64,000 nt of DNA from Hyaloscypha bicolor E (lineage: Eukaryota > Ascomycota > Leotiomycetes > Helotiales > Hyaloscyphaceae). The stretch spans positions 155,176 through 219,175 of the forward strand of contig NW_020194551.1 of the NCBI RefSeq assembly GCF_002865645.1, given 5' to 3'. A program made the position numbers and the translations under genes. The notes under the pieces were generated by a model. That model saw only the letters and a program-made list of their open reading frames with translations. It searched no databases and was not told where the DNA came from. Numbering within the stretch: the stretch's first letter is position 1; each line of letters starts with the position of its first letter. Positions 1-11,637 of the stretch are shown here, piece by piece.

Positions 1-1640
1 GGAAGGTCTCCGTTCGACCTCGGTTTGGTCTCCCACACAAGCCACCCAAGGTGAAACATACCGGGGAGGGGAGGGGGAGGGGGACAGATGCACATCTGCT
101 CAGCCAATCGTACCGAACGTCTCCGTTCTGACCCGTAGACCCGTCTTTCCGCCCAGAACGGACGGTTCTGGCGAGTGGGCGGCAGCACCTTCACAAAACC
201 GCCGCAAAGTCAGGAACCGCCAGCCGTAGGAGGTGGAGGTATAGACTCACATGCAGCGTCCCTCGTACGGCGAAGTCAAGGGCAGCCATTGAATGAACAT
301 ACAGACTTATCTCCTGAACTTAACTATTTACGGCGCGTCACCACCATCCTACTACTAGGACCGTCCATCATACTGCCTCGCACCGATACATAAATCAATT
401 GCTTTGGAATCGGCCTCTCGCGCTCCGCCTCTTAATGGAGCGAATCAATAACTTGCGCTATTGATGAGGTGTATGCTGCGGAGGGGACGGGGGCCAGGTT
501 TGGTGGTGTGGGGAAGGGGAAGGAGATGAGGTATTTGAGGGAGAGGGAGCTTGATCCTTGGGTTGGGATTTGTGTTAGGGAGGAGGGAGAGGAGGAGGTC
601 CTGATTGAGATTCTGGACGAGGTTAGGAGCGGTTTCCGGATGGGTTTGGGTTAAGAGCTACGGGGTTGAGGATGTATTGGAGTGGCAAAGGCGTCTTAGA
701 GAAGCAGCCGACTGTGGAGACTCCTTTCTCCGGGAGTATGTATGAGGGAGAGAGAGTTTGAACGGTGTTGGAAGTGAGGGATCCTTGCTGCGAGGGAATG
801 CTGATTCGTGACAGCAGCTCTTGAGATGGGTTGCACCTGAAGCTCCGCAATTCCCACACGTTCTGGAAGTCACGGCCATCCAGGGAAGATGAGGCTTTAG
901 TCTAGTCACCGCTCACGGGCACTTCAAGTGCTTTGCAAGCGCCACATTCTTTCTCATATACTGGAGCCAAGACGGAGAAAAGCCCATCGGATGATAATAG
1001 AAAATGCCATCGCTCCCGAGAATCCAATTGCAGGAAACCTCGATTCCAGTTTTTAGCACTTTGACTGTCGTCGGAGAATGGACATGTCGATGTCTCGACT
1101 CTGCTTAGTCAAATTGTTACACAAGACCCACACCTACAAATTCTTTTCGCGACCTCACTTCAACCTCTCGTCTACACAACGACCTTCAGCATCATGACTC
1201 GGCATCTACCAATCTTATACGGCGTGTCGTCGTTGCTGGTTTCCCTCTTCGGTTTGACGCTGGCCTCATGATTGGAAGGTCGTTGACTCGCCTCCAGGTG
1301 TTGAGCTGCGAAGCTGGAAAAGTACCAGATTGTTCTACGGTATATGGGGAAATCACTTGGAGGACTACAAGTCAGCGTGAGTAAGTATGCATCTCGGTAT
1401 TCACAATTTGCGCTAGAGATTAAATCTCTGTATCGATCGCACCGGTGACTGGTCGTCATATCATCAAAATGAGGATGTTTTCACCCGAAATGATGCAGCT
1501 TCGCATCAGATTATGAAAAGAACTTGGATCCGTACTTGGTGGAGCTTCTCGGTCTCCCACAGAATGCCCAGCGTCCCAGCAGATATCATTCACTTCAGCA
1601 AGGCTGTCTTCTACCCAACAACCGCTCTTTGCGCCCTGGG

Positions 1641-1665
1641 GTCGGAAGATGCTGCATCTTCCGAC
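1641..1665. repeat. Perfect 12-bp inverted repeat, 1-nt loop
   Basis: The arm GTCGGAAGATGC is followed by one T and then by its exact reverse complement GCATCTTCCGAC. This is a 25-bp near-perfect palindrome in an otherwise gene-poor stretch. It could be a binding site for a dimeric protein or a chance or relic palindrome. No neighbouring gene start explains it. Confidence 0.6.
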
Positions 1666-2049
1666 CGCATTTTTAACGGGATCAATTCGGAATTTCCAAA
1701 TGGCCATGGGAACATACGAGTCGTCGGATTGCAGCTATGAGTGGGTTTCCCGGATAGACACCAGATGCTCTTTTGATTCAAATACTCACCCACAAATTAT
1801 CGGTTTTCCTTTCACTGGCTCTCCATGATGCCTATTGTGCCAGGATTCTCACATCATATCAAGATATCTTGCCGATCAGGGGAAAAGCGATCCATTGCAA
1901 ACTCTGGATCAGGCACTTTCTCGACCATTGGATCTGTTCGTCTCTTTCCCTGTCCTGGCTGAGTTCGACGGAATCAATTGCTCCAGCCTTCTCTGGATAT
2001 CTCTGGGCATTGCCAGTCAGTCTCCAGATATTCTAAAGAGATCGGCCTC

Positions 2050-2352
2050 CTACTTCCGGAATTTAGGTCTGCGAGCTTTTGTTGGCTCCTCATGCTGTGT
2101 CGGCATACAAATTTTCTTCCATCTGGCAACTGTCCGCATAGCACTGCTCCCGCCCCGAATCAGTCCTATATAAACTCTGCTCCCACGAAGCACGGAAATG
2201 TCTTCCGGCATCATGGCTATCTGCTTTTCTCCCGACGCTCTACCTCTAACTTTCTTGAGCTTTGGTCCTAAACTTTGGAACATCAACATTTTCTCAATTT
2301 CGGCAAAGGAAGAATCTAAATCGGCGGGCGTCGACTTATCCAAGATGGCGGC
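2050..2352 (-). CDS. Possible terminal exon of an unrecognised gene
   Basis: On the minus strand a 100-codon frame ends in a stop at 2050 and has no ATG. It is preceded by a plausible splice acceptor (ccactaccag) that would open the exon at 2352. The translation is hydrophilic and basic, with a short acidic stretch near its start and a Lys/Arg-rich C-terminus, and it matches no family I know. I could not find a matching upstream exon with a clear ATG and donor. It may equally be a chance frame. Confidence 0.18.
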   Translation of the reverse strand, partial: AAILDKSTPADLDSSFAEIEKMLMFQSLGPKLKKVRGRASGEKQIAMMPEDISVLRGSRVYIGLIRGGSSAMRTVARWKKICMPTQHEEPTKARRPKFRK

Positions 2353-2961
2353 CTGGTAGTGGGCTGAGATATGGGTCTTGCTAATTGGAAAATGATGATT
2401 CTGTGACGCGCTGGGGTTGTCCCTGATGAATGTTGAGGTGACCGGAAGAGAATTGGTTTGGCGGAATGGAACGGTGTTAAGGAATACGTCGATAGATTAC
2501 AGGAGACTACTCAGCCCCTGTGCGATCCCCCTGCCTGGCTTGTGAGATGAAGGGGTTTATAGTTGTGAATGAAGGTTCTTGGGTCTCTCTCTGTTGATGT
2601 CCGGTTAAGCGAGGCAATTGCCCCTGAACTGCAGAAACCTCGAAATGTTCCAACGCACATGGTTCATCAACAGAAAGAGTTCATGTTGTGCAACTAGGCC
2701 TTTAGGTAGAGCCTTATAATGACTTTGTCGAATTCCCAAATCTTGAGACAATAGAAACTCGCAAAATAACCACGTGACCAACCCCTGTTCCAAGAGGTCT
2801 GTGCCTTGCAGAAATCCCAGCCTCGTGCTTTCCGCAACACCCCTCTGTTTCAAGCACGGCGAGCGTGAGCTGCTTAACCACTAACCAAGCTCAAAAGGTT
2901 AGCCCTCTCTTTCCACCTCCTTTCCTTTCCTTTCCTCCTTCATCTCATCATACGATCCAAA

Positions 2962-3752
2962 ATGTTCGCCAAACTCACCACAAAGATAGCGCTCCGCAAA
3001 GCGGGCATTCCCTCAAATGCCCTCTCCATGCCCTCGTTCGAGGGCTCGAAAGATCCCAATGCGACCTCACCATTTGCGAACGTGTCGAACCCATTCGCAA
3101 ACCTCACAGTCCCGAACGCGCTGAAATCGTGGGCCACTCCTCCACCGCCGCCGATCGAGATAGCTCCTGCACCCGAGCTCGGTACGAGAGCGCCGGAGAG
3201 CAATAAGCTTCGGCTGCCGGCTCTGGATGGAAGACCGAGTGTTGTGGTATTCCTGAGGCATTGCGGATGTCCTTGTACGCCTTGCTGAAAAAACTCGTAA
3301 ATGGAAGAAGGGAAGCAGGCTAACGAAAGTTCTCAGTTGCAGAGAAAACCTTCCTCGAGCTCCGCCGCCTGGCAAACAAATTCCCGCGCCTGAACTTCAT
3401 CGCCGTCTCGCACAGCTCGCAGAAAGCAACCGAGAAATGGCTCTCTCAGATCGGCGGGAAGTGGGCGGTTACCGTCGTCGTGGATGAGGAGAGAGAGGTG
3501 TATGCTAGCTGGGGCTTGGGCGTTAGCACAACGTATCACTTGCTGAATCCCTGGACGCAGATCGCTGCGAGGAAGCTGGGGAGGGAGGAGGGGTTGTGGG
3601 GCAGAGAGGTCGATCCGAGTGGGAACCGGTGGCAGGTTGGAGGGACTTGGGCGACTGATGAGACGGGCTTGATTCGATGGGGTGCGGTGAGCAAGACGGC
3701 GGATGAGATTCCAGATCTGGTCCAGGCGTGCCATATTCTAGGCGCGTATTGA
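2962..3752 (+). CDS. PRXL2/AhpC-TSA-like thioredoxin-fold protein
   Basis: Two exons, 2962-3274 and 3337-3752, are joined by a 62-bp GT-AG intron and give 242 residues. The spliced junction reads HCGCPFAEKTF, a CxC redox motif (Cys101 and Cys103) typical of the AhpC/TSA-like family of fungal and animal PRXL2 proteins. It follows a hydrophobic strand (VVVFLRH) as expected for a thioredoxin fold. The first 70 residues are Pro/Ser/Asn-rich and may be a targeting or linker segment. Family members are thought to be thiol antioxidants, but the exact substrate is not known. The start is the first ATG after a CT-rich leader (context AAAATGTTC). The frame runs unbroken to the stop, and the family-like C-terminal part (FNFIA-type strand, then VVVDEEREVYASWGL) is intact. 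The name rests on the motif and fold pattern. Confidence 0.85.
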
Positions 3753-5094
3753 GGGAGTGATGGCTGATCTTGACTGATTTGTGAGCCACCTTCTGCTTCC
3801 ACCCCTTTCCTCCCGAATCAAGATCTGATGTAATAATAGAGTGAAGTGTAAGAATAACAAGTCGGCGGATGACGTTGATGGTTCTCTTGGGATACTAGCA
3901 TGTACCGAAAGAGGCTCGCGGAAGCATCAGGTGAACGATCTCTGCTAGTGCTAGCCGCACTCCATTCTAAAACATTTTCGTCTCCACGGAGCCCACTTCC
4001 ACGGATAATTCTATACTCGTTCCAGCCCGAAAAGTGGAAAGCACTTGCGGCATGATGCATCGGCACGGGCAAACTTTCATTACCCTGTCGGTCGGGAGCC
4101 AAGTGGTTCCTAAGATCCTGACTCTAGGCCATTTATTTTGCTTCGATGCTTCGCCGCCGCTTGTGAATGCCGGCGAGGCGTATCGAAGAGCCGTGCATCA
4201 TCGTAAGCTGGTCGTCAAGACTGAGTATTTTCATCTTGAGGCCCGATTTTTCTTGAGCTCCTATCTGTGGTGCCCTAGCTCCTCCATATCTTCATTTACC
4301 TTCCCCATCGTTGATTTCTGGTCTGTTATGTTTGCGGTAACATCTTTCGAGCAGCTTACACTCCCCCCTGTCGTTTCTGATATGTGCTTTTCTACTTTAT
4401 ATTGAGTGCTTCTCAATGGCAGACGAGCAACCTGCAATGGAAAGCATTGCAGAAGGAGGTAACGGAGGGAATCCCAACCATAACACTAGCGGCAGCTCCC
4501 AGTCCGACTCGGCGAAACACGAGCATGCAACGTGAAGAAAGGGATTCTACTCCAGCCTCCGGACGAGGAGTGGAAGCAGATGCTCCTGCGGTGCCATCTC
4601 TCCAAAGAGCTGTAACATTGCCAATTCGAAGGCATGGAATGGAACGGGAGGAAAACGAACCCGGAACATGTCGACGAGGGCGGACGATCTCATCGAACCC
4701 TCGAAATCTCGATGTGCATCCGCTGTCGCCTCGATCGCAGATGTTTGGGAGGAAACCATCTATAAATAGAGGGGAAAACAATAGGGAAGGAAGTCTTGGC
4801 CCAATACCGGATATGGTTATGATTTTGCGTGAGCGTTTTGGAGCGTACAGATAGATATGAATTCGTACGCTGTTGGAATAAGCATATGGGGGGGTTGAGC
4901 CTCGCTTAGCAGAAGAGGTTATTCCTTGCTTCATCGCGGGGTGATTACGTTTTGTCGTCCTGCACACCTCCCTGTTTCCACTCGTTTACATCGACTCTGT
5001 ATATAACTTTCCCAACATCTTGGCTCTTTGGTCCATCCTTCCTCAATCCCATTTCACAAAATCATCGGCGGATCTCCACTTCTCAATCACGATT
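3753..5094. other. Intergenic, one doubtful small gene inside
   Basis: Apart from a doubtful short gene at about 4416-4854, I see no supported feature. The frames here are short and overlap each other on both strands. Confidence 0.4.
4416..4854 (+). CDS. Doubtful small Arg/Ser/Pro-rich protein
   Basis: An ATG at 4416 opens MADEQPAMESIAEGG and the frame then stops after 38 residues. A downstream frame that stays open to 4854 encodes a hydrophilic Arg/Glu/Ser/Pro-rich stretch that could be joined to it. The only way I see to join them is a very short intron from GTAACG near 4459 to an AG near 4495, about 37 bp, shorter than most other introns in this window. No domain is recognisable. This may be a real fast-evolving gene, a decayed one or a chance frame. 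Confidence 0.2.
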
Positions 5095-5469
5095 ATGAAG
5101 CGATGCGCACGGCAACTCGTCTGGCCCCCGCCATCACCCAACACCACGGTTCGACGTCGGATTGGCCTTTACGTACATGAGTTCTCTAACCCCGGCGCTC
5201 TAAAAGAGGTACCTAACGAGGTGATGGAGCGCCTCCTCGCAGCAGATCCAGACATTATAGACCTTGAGCGGCGATTTAACTCCTTATATACCGAGATCAA
5301 GTGGGAGTACAAGTTCATTAAGCGGGCCCGGAAGGAGAAGCGAAAGGAGCACGAAGACCTTTGCAAGTAGCTCACGAATGCGAAGAAAAACTTGAGATCC
5401 GAGATCGAAGACGCATACCGGAAGGATTACTTTTAGATCAAGAATCGAGTCTATATCCTTAAAGACTAG
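5095..5469 (+). pseudogene. DUF3435/FluG-like fragment with three TAG stops
   Basis: One frame across this stretch reads as a helical, Lys/Arg/Glu-rich segment (for example KFIKRARKEKRKEHEDL). It resembles the C-terminal helical part of fungal DUF3435 or FluG-domain proteins, a family related to the tyrosine recombinases of Starship elements. The frame is broken by TAG at 5368, 5434 and 5467, each plausibly a former CAG changed by CpA-to-TpA mutation as in RIP. The N-terminal catalytic part is absent, so it is a decayed piece. It abuts the stop codon of the minus-strand ankyrin gene, whose last codon overlaps the third TAG. Assignment is from memory of the family and is moderate at best. Confidence 0.4.
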
Positions 5470-8400
5470 TATTGGTCAAGTGCAGGCAAAGTTGCCACCC
5501 TTTTCTGTGACAGCTCCGCAATCGCGCCCCTACACGCCATGAACCCGTTCCCTTCTGCCAATTCCATCGCCCTTCGACACACCTCAATGTCAAACCAACC
5601 TTTGTTCACCTCCCAAAGAAAGAAAATCATCTGAACACGACCATTCTCTGCTGCTCCCTCGAGTGGCCCTCGACCATTGATAGGTGCTGGTGGAGCATGC
5701 AGATTTGCCCCGTAATCGAGCAATTTGGCGGCAATGATACGATTTCCTCGGATTGCTGCAAGTTGAAAAGCTGTCGCTCCACCACGCTCCGCTGGTCTGG
5801 CGTTGACGTCGGCTCCCACCTCGAGAAGCAGCGTTACAATTTCGAGGCTATCTACCTCCACCGCTTTTTGCAGGGGTGTTCTCTTCAATCCCAAATTAGC
5901 CTCAAGATTGACTCTTGCCCCGCTATCGATCAGGAGTCTAACCAAGTCCGTGCTTCCTGTGTCGATGGCTTCCAGGAGGGCTGTTTGCCTGATGTTAGGT
6001 TTGGTATGAGTCACGTGCGTGACGGTGCTGTTGGGATCGCAGCCATAGTCAAGAAGTTTCCTTATCACTTCAAAGTCGGCGTGATGGCCCTTCCGACTGA
6101 GTTTGATTGCTAGTCCGAGCGGCGTTTCATCTTGAACATACAAGTCGCTGGAGAAGCTTTTCGCGTCGACGAGTCCAGTACCGAGAAGGAGTTTCACAGC
6201 TGCAAGTCCCGCCTGGCCACGTCGAATTGCAGCCTTCAGAGCGTCTGTTCCAAAGCCAGGTACAACGTGATGACTCTTTCGAGAGAATATATGTTCGCAG
6301 AGTAACGGTAGCATTGCAGGATATTTGTCTACACATGTGGCGAAGACATATGGGTCAGAGGGATCTGCACCCCTTTCCACAAGTTTCTGAACCAGTTCGG
6401 CATCGCCTCGACTCAATCCAATTTCAAGGCAACTTGTGAGAGCAGAAATGGAAGTTACTCCGCATCCGAGTAGAAACTCAAATCCTGCCATATCTCCCTC
6501 GTCCAGGACGGGACAAAGCCCTCTATACTTGAAAGTAGCACTAGGAAAAGCAGATAGAAGGTCCTGAATGATTACTCTATCTCCCCATTTGACTGCTTCT
6601 CCGAGAATGGTACTTTCTACACCCTTATATCGGTAAAGCCGCCATTGGTATTGGTCGCTTACATCTGCACTCAGAATAGCGCTGACCATGCCGGAGTTTC
6701 TGCGCAACACAGCAGCAAACAGTGGATCTGGAGGAGATGGCATTGGATTGCTGGGTGAGTTAACATCGGCACCAGCTGCAAGTAATGCCCGGAAAATCTC
6801 CTCGTGGTCCTTTTGAACAGCGTACAACACCGCACTGCTCATATGGGAAGGTGTGGGGGAAGGACAACATTTGAGAAGTTTCCGAACGTACACGATATCG
6901 CCAATTCTGGATGCGGCGGTGATCGCAGGTTCGAATCGTCTCCCCTCACTTAGGAGCTCAAGAGCACCTTTACCCTCCATCTCGAGAGCAAGCTTTTCAT
7001 TTCCGGCTTCAATTGCCTCCGCGTATGATGTTGTGGTAGTCCCAAAGGATTCTCGGCCTTGCGATTTCCACTCTTCGTCGTCGATGCTGTGTGCAGGAGC
7101 ATTGATATCTGGTTTTAAAGTGAGGATAGCGTCGATTACCTCGCTTCTGCCGGATCTAATTGCACCGCTCAGGGCTCTGTGTGGAGTTTTCGAGTGGAGG
7201 AGAAGCAGTCTAACAAGTTCCAAGTGGCCGCGTTTTGCACCTTGTATTAAAGCCCAGTCAAGCTTTCCTTTGTAATCGGTCCTACATGTTTGGCATTTGA
7301 TCCGCTCGCAAGCCATAATAATATTCTTGGTAGCCTGCGTAGCTTGCCAGTCATCGAGATGTACTGCGATAAGACTCAGAAACCCACCACGAATAAGCTC
7401 CGAGTGGTCAGAGTCGGATACACTGGAAACAAGAGCATAAGCGAGCCCAGGCCAGTTGTGGGCTTGCAAGGCTCGTCTGACGATATCAAGATGCAGTTTG
7501 GCGCCAGCTCGCAGCAGTACTTTGCCGATTTCAATAACGTCGGGTGGAACTCTTACGTTCCAGCCAATGCTATTGATGAGTTTTCCAAGTATGCCTCTAT
7601 CTAAGGGGTTCAGATCGCATGTCTTCTTCACATCGGCTCCAGCGTCGAGGAATATTTGGACTATCCCAAGATCCTGGAGACTTGCAGCTCTCTCAACGGG
7701 GGTATACTTTCGGCCATTGACAATGCAAACAATGGAATTAATGTCAATGGAAGGAATGGCTAGCAAGCACTTGAGGGCGCCCATGTCTTTGGCTTCAATC
7801 GCTGCTCGAAAAAGATTTTCTGCCAATGCCTTCCCAATGTGACTGTGGCTTGCTTTCAATAGCAGATCGATATCCACGCATCTTCTTAAGTATTTGAGCA
7901 CGCTGTGGATAGGAATATCCTCGAGAGCGGCAAAGCCGTCGGCGGTTGAACACAACAAGATCGGAATGAGATTGGTTTGAAGCATCTCATCCTCCGTCAT
8001 GAGACTCTCCCCGCTGTCGCAACCTCCTTGAAGAACTACGTTAGGCAGCAGGCTTCTGAGAAACGACCAAAGGTAGGTCGCATCTGATGACCGTTCGTCT
8101 CTCTGGTTTGCGTCGTTTTCTGACATAGACGAGATGATATCTGCCTGGAAGAGTGTGACAGGGCTCTGAATAGCAGAGAAGCGGGTACTGTCGAAGTTGA
8201 GAGATCGGTTCATGGGATTGTTTCCTGAAGAGAGATTAGACATAAGATTGGAATCAGGAGTGGGTTAATTCTTAGGAAGAATATGTGAAAGATCAAAGAC
8301 CAGAATGAATTACGCACCTAGAAGGCCAAGATCTTTCATAAGCTGTTTAAACGGCAACGCTTCCAGATTGTCCCTCACACGGGTATAGAATTCTGGAGGG

Positions 8401-9340
8401 ACTGGTGAAAACAGTGGACTGGGAGACTTGGCCCAATTTGTCAAATCCCAGGAGGGCGACTCAAAGGCAATGTCAACAAACATCGGTGGCTCGTGCTGTG
8501 GGAGCTGCTGACTTATTACCATCGACGGGCTAAGCTGCGGAACGTCGAAGAGCATTGGCCAAGGTTCTTCCCCGATAACACGTTCGTTGAGATCTTGAGA
8601 ACCAGAGATGTGCGAGAGGTCTGAGGGTAGTGGGGTTCCCATACTGAAAACATCAACATTATCATACACTTGGCCATGTGGCCCTTGTTTAACGCTGAGA
8701 CCAGTCTTGGTAGTCGCGTTGCCGACAACTGAAGCGATTGGCGAAGCAAAACCATTGCGGGCTTGGTTCTGCGCGTGGTTCACAACGTTGTCGGGATTCG
8801 CATAAGGGGTCCAATTTCCATCAATCCCTCTAATCTCAATAGAAGAGTTCTGTAGGCCGGCCGAGCGTCCTTTATCTCACCATATCAGCTACAATCCAGC
8901 ACAGTCTATGGCTATGAAATCACCTTGCATCGTTCGATTCGGATTCTTGTGTTTCTCCTTGTTATATAGTCGTCTCGATTTCTGAATCCTAGCGGTGTCA
9001 ACTGGTTCGCCCGAGATAAGTATCCTGGTGTCCTTGTGTTGGGATTTGAGTTTGTCGACAATTTCAAATGCATTTGCCCACTCATCCGGAGAGAGGTTCT
9101 TGCGAAATCCCCAGGCACGTAGCTGCGATTCGTATTGTGAAATGCTGAGATGAATGTTGTTAACTCGAACAGGTGAAAAGAGGCGGAGTTATGTAAGTAC
9201 CTTGCGTTGAAACCATACTTATCCTTCATGATAGCCATTACTTTTTTACGTGTGTTGGCTTTTTGGCGAGTGAGATCCAAGATAGTAGCTTTCCAAATTT
9301 CCCACTCGTTTGGAGGAATCCGTCGCGTTTGTGAATCCAT
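5466..9340 (-). CDS. Clr5-domain ankyrin-repeat protein
   Basis: Four exons on the minus strand (9340-9201, 9144-8924, 8827-8318, 8224-5466) with introns of 56, 96 and 93 bp give 1209 residues with all phases consistent. Residues about 7-60 form a Clr5 domain (IPPNEWEIWKATILDLTRQK, then after the first intron SQYESQLRAWGFRKN), found at the N-terminus of many mould proteins. Residues about 100-300 are a Pro/Ser-rich linker. From about 460 to 1185 there are many degenerate ankyrin repeats with the usual LL..GAD(V/P)N ends, clearest between 1040 and 1185. Ankyrin arrays mediate protein binding; the partner is unknown. The ATG at 9340 was chosen because it directly precedes the Clr5 domain; the frame upstream is open but looks like leader. 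The gene is intact, and similar proteins form large variable families in this group. Confidence 0.85.
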
Positions 9341-11637
9341 GTTCGAAGAATTGAGGTAGTAGGTTTGTACAAAGACGTCGTGAGTACAGCCTTCGTCAGA
9401 TGTCCTGTTTGGTGAATGATAAAATCGGCAGATAATTGACAGACCCAAGGAGAAAATCAGCAACAGCAGGACCTAGCCAACATTATTATACAGTACGGGG
9501 GGGGCGCAGAGCCCACGAACCGTGACATGCCATTTCAGACAAGATGACCACTAATCTTCGAGATTGTGTCCCCAGGTTTTTGTCACCGACTTTTGTCGCG
9601 GGGTTCTGTCGTCAGGTTCTTGTCGTCAGGTTTTGTCGTCAGGTTTTGTCGTCAGGTTTTGTCGTCAGGTTTTGTCGTCAGGTTTTGTCAGGATATGTCA
9701 ACTGTTCGGTCAGGCAGCAGGGCGTTTCCCAACCGAACCACATGTCCACGGGCCGTGTAACAAAATGCAGCATCGCGGTTGGCCATAAATTTGTGTGGCG
9801 TCTTGGATATTCACATGATGCAGATTCGTTATCAAGCGAAGGGCCTCGCTGGATGGTTCGTTATTTGGCTAAGCCTTGCCGTGCGCACCCACGATGTATG
9901 GAAGTATATCTTGACCCATGAAGCAGAGCTCAGCTTGACTGGCTATCTCGATGTGCCCCTGACGGAATGGTTCAACTACTTTACCAATTCTTTCAACCCT
10001 CGCTGAACATAACCGCAAGCTTGCTTCTGCCTCAAGACGAAACTTGGCGAAAACTAAACAAGTTCGTTTGTACAATTTCGGATGGGTTACAAGCAATCCG
10101 TGCGAAATACAAAGCGGGCGATGAAAAGCCAGACTCAATGAACGACCGAACACTGCTCTTCTCTAAGGTTTCCTCTTCCCACCGCTCCAGTTTCGGAAAC
10201 TCATTAGCGAACTTCTCTTCTCAGTATTCGAAAATTCGAATTAGAGTTGAGCGAGCCCTCCAGAACCACCACTTCGACATATGGCGTCTACTGTGTCGCC
10301 TTCAAAATGTTTTCGCCCACTTAACAAGGCTTCGCGTCGAATCGTTAAAATATTTTTTAATTGAAAGTAACTTCCGCTACTCACGTGTCTCAAGATATCG
10401 ATGATGGCATGACCATCGCCCCAGGAGTGGCTATCTTGACCCCAAGGATTGATATTGGTTCTCCCTTCTCCAAGTGCCAAGAAACCGACGGGGTTGCTGG
10501 GTTGAAGTCGACGTATCCAGACGGGCTTGGAACTATCACGACAATTGGCTTGCACTCACGGGAGTACCTTTCCAAGAAGAATCTTTCTAGGCTGAGCAAG
10601 GATCCGATCTTCACCGTCGAATATGTCAACTTTTCGTTCTCGAAAGTGTGAGTGCAGCACATTGACGTCTTGCGCCGATTGAATTGATGGCTCAGCAAGA
10701 ATTAAGGGAAATCCGGTGTCATTGAGTGCTAAATATTTATTTTGGACATCGAATTAGTGGGATCGGATCAGAAACATTGTCGGGTCTTCCCATCAGAGAC
10801 AAGAACGATCTAAACCATCGATCACGTGCAGCTAGGCTCCATCAAAAGGGGGAGTCGCTGTCCACTGTCCATCCGACGACCTCCTATTGTCAAGGACACG
10901 CATTCAAACACAACGCACAAGCTGCGGGTTTTGCTCGGCATTGCAACGTCTGAAACAACGACATCTAAATGGGGCTCTTTTTTGTTTCGCCACTATCGCC
11001 ACTATCGCCTCCGGAAAACCCAAGGCTGACCCCTGTTTTGACTACGCTTCACGTTCCGTAGCCTTGCAGCAAAACTCCCATCCGCCACCTACTTCCTAAT
11101 TCAACAACGTCGCATGAGATATTTTCCAGGAATATATCTTGGAGATCTAGCATTGTCTGCCCGGATCGGCCCTTTTCAGCTAAAACCGTCAACCTCCACC
11201 GGGTGACGCGCGGGAGCGGAATATCCACATCGTTTGGGAAGGTTGGGAAGGGACAACACTTCAATCCGGTAACACATCGTTGTGGAAGATACGAGAGCCT
11301 TGCCTAAGACGGACTTACAACAAGCACACATCACAGGGCTTGCCTGTAAGCCCCAATTGTTCACGGGTGTCTAACCCGTCTCTTCTAGAGCCAGCCTCTC
11401 TGATCTACGACTCGACAGTCCCGCTTCGATTCGCAAGGCCCCTTCCGGCGAATTCTCAGTTTCGGGAACCCCAAACCTGTACCTTGACTGTAATTTTTTC
11501 TCGTCAGCCCTGTGCAGCTCAAACCTCAGTCTAAGAACAGGATCACTCATGCGAGAGTCTTCAGAGATACGATAACAGTATCCAACCTAAGTGGTTGCTC
11601 GATTTCATTGCCAATAGCCCGAAGCAAAGCCTTGGTA
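9341..11637. other. Gene-poor interval between divergent genes
   Basis: This 2.3-kb interval lies between the 5' ends of the ankyrin gene and the membrane protein gene. Besides the tandem repeat at 9608-9686 I find only frames without ATG or domain, for example on the plus strand near 9967-10404 and 10361-10651. Parts of these look peptide-like but match nothing I recognise. They may be relics of a decayed gene. The right end probably holds the promoter of the gene at 11638. Confidence 0.4.
9608..9686. repeat. 13-bp tandem repeat, five perfect copies
   Basis: The unit GTCGTCAGGTTTT is repeated five times without change from 9622 to 9686. A variant 14-bp copy (9608-9621) precedes it, and looser related pieces flank it on both sides. 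It is a minisatellite. No gene contains it, and it lies about 0.27 kb upstream of the Clr5-ankyrin start. Confidence 0.9.

Larger units (their letters stand above)
1..2961. other. Gene-poor left end, no firm gene
   Basis: I see no convincing gene in this stretch. An open plus-strand frame from about 436 to 654 is charged and Glu/Arg/Gly-rich, and could be the last exon of a lost or unrecognised gene, but it has no ATG and no recognisable domain. Other open frames here are short and start without ATG. Two items inside are listed separately: a perfect 12-bp hairpin at 1641-1665 and a possible terminal exon on the minus strand at 2050-2352. A pyrimidine-rich tract just before 2962 is likely the promoter or 5' UTR of the next gene. 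Confidence 0.5.

Noticed and set aside
175..393. Plus-strand frame of 72 codons near the left end
   Set aside because: It starts with GTG, has no domain, and overlaps other frames in GC-rich sequence.
9608..9686. Regular short repeats as a CRISPR array
   Set aside because: The units are contiguous with no spacers, and the genome is eukaryotic; it is a minisatellite.
9967..10651. Two overlapping plus-strand frames of 145 and 96 codons
   Set aside because: They lack ATG starts with a fungal leader or splice logic, and I recognise no domain; they may be relics but cannot be called genes.
11512..11637. N-terminal extension of the membrane protein at 11638
   Set aside because: The extension starts with GTG and is not conserved-looking; the first ATG is at 11638.
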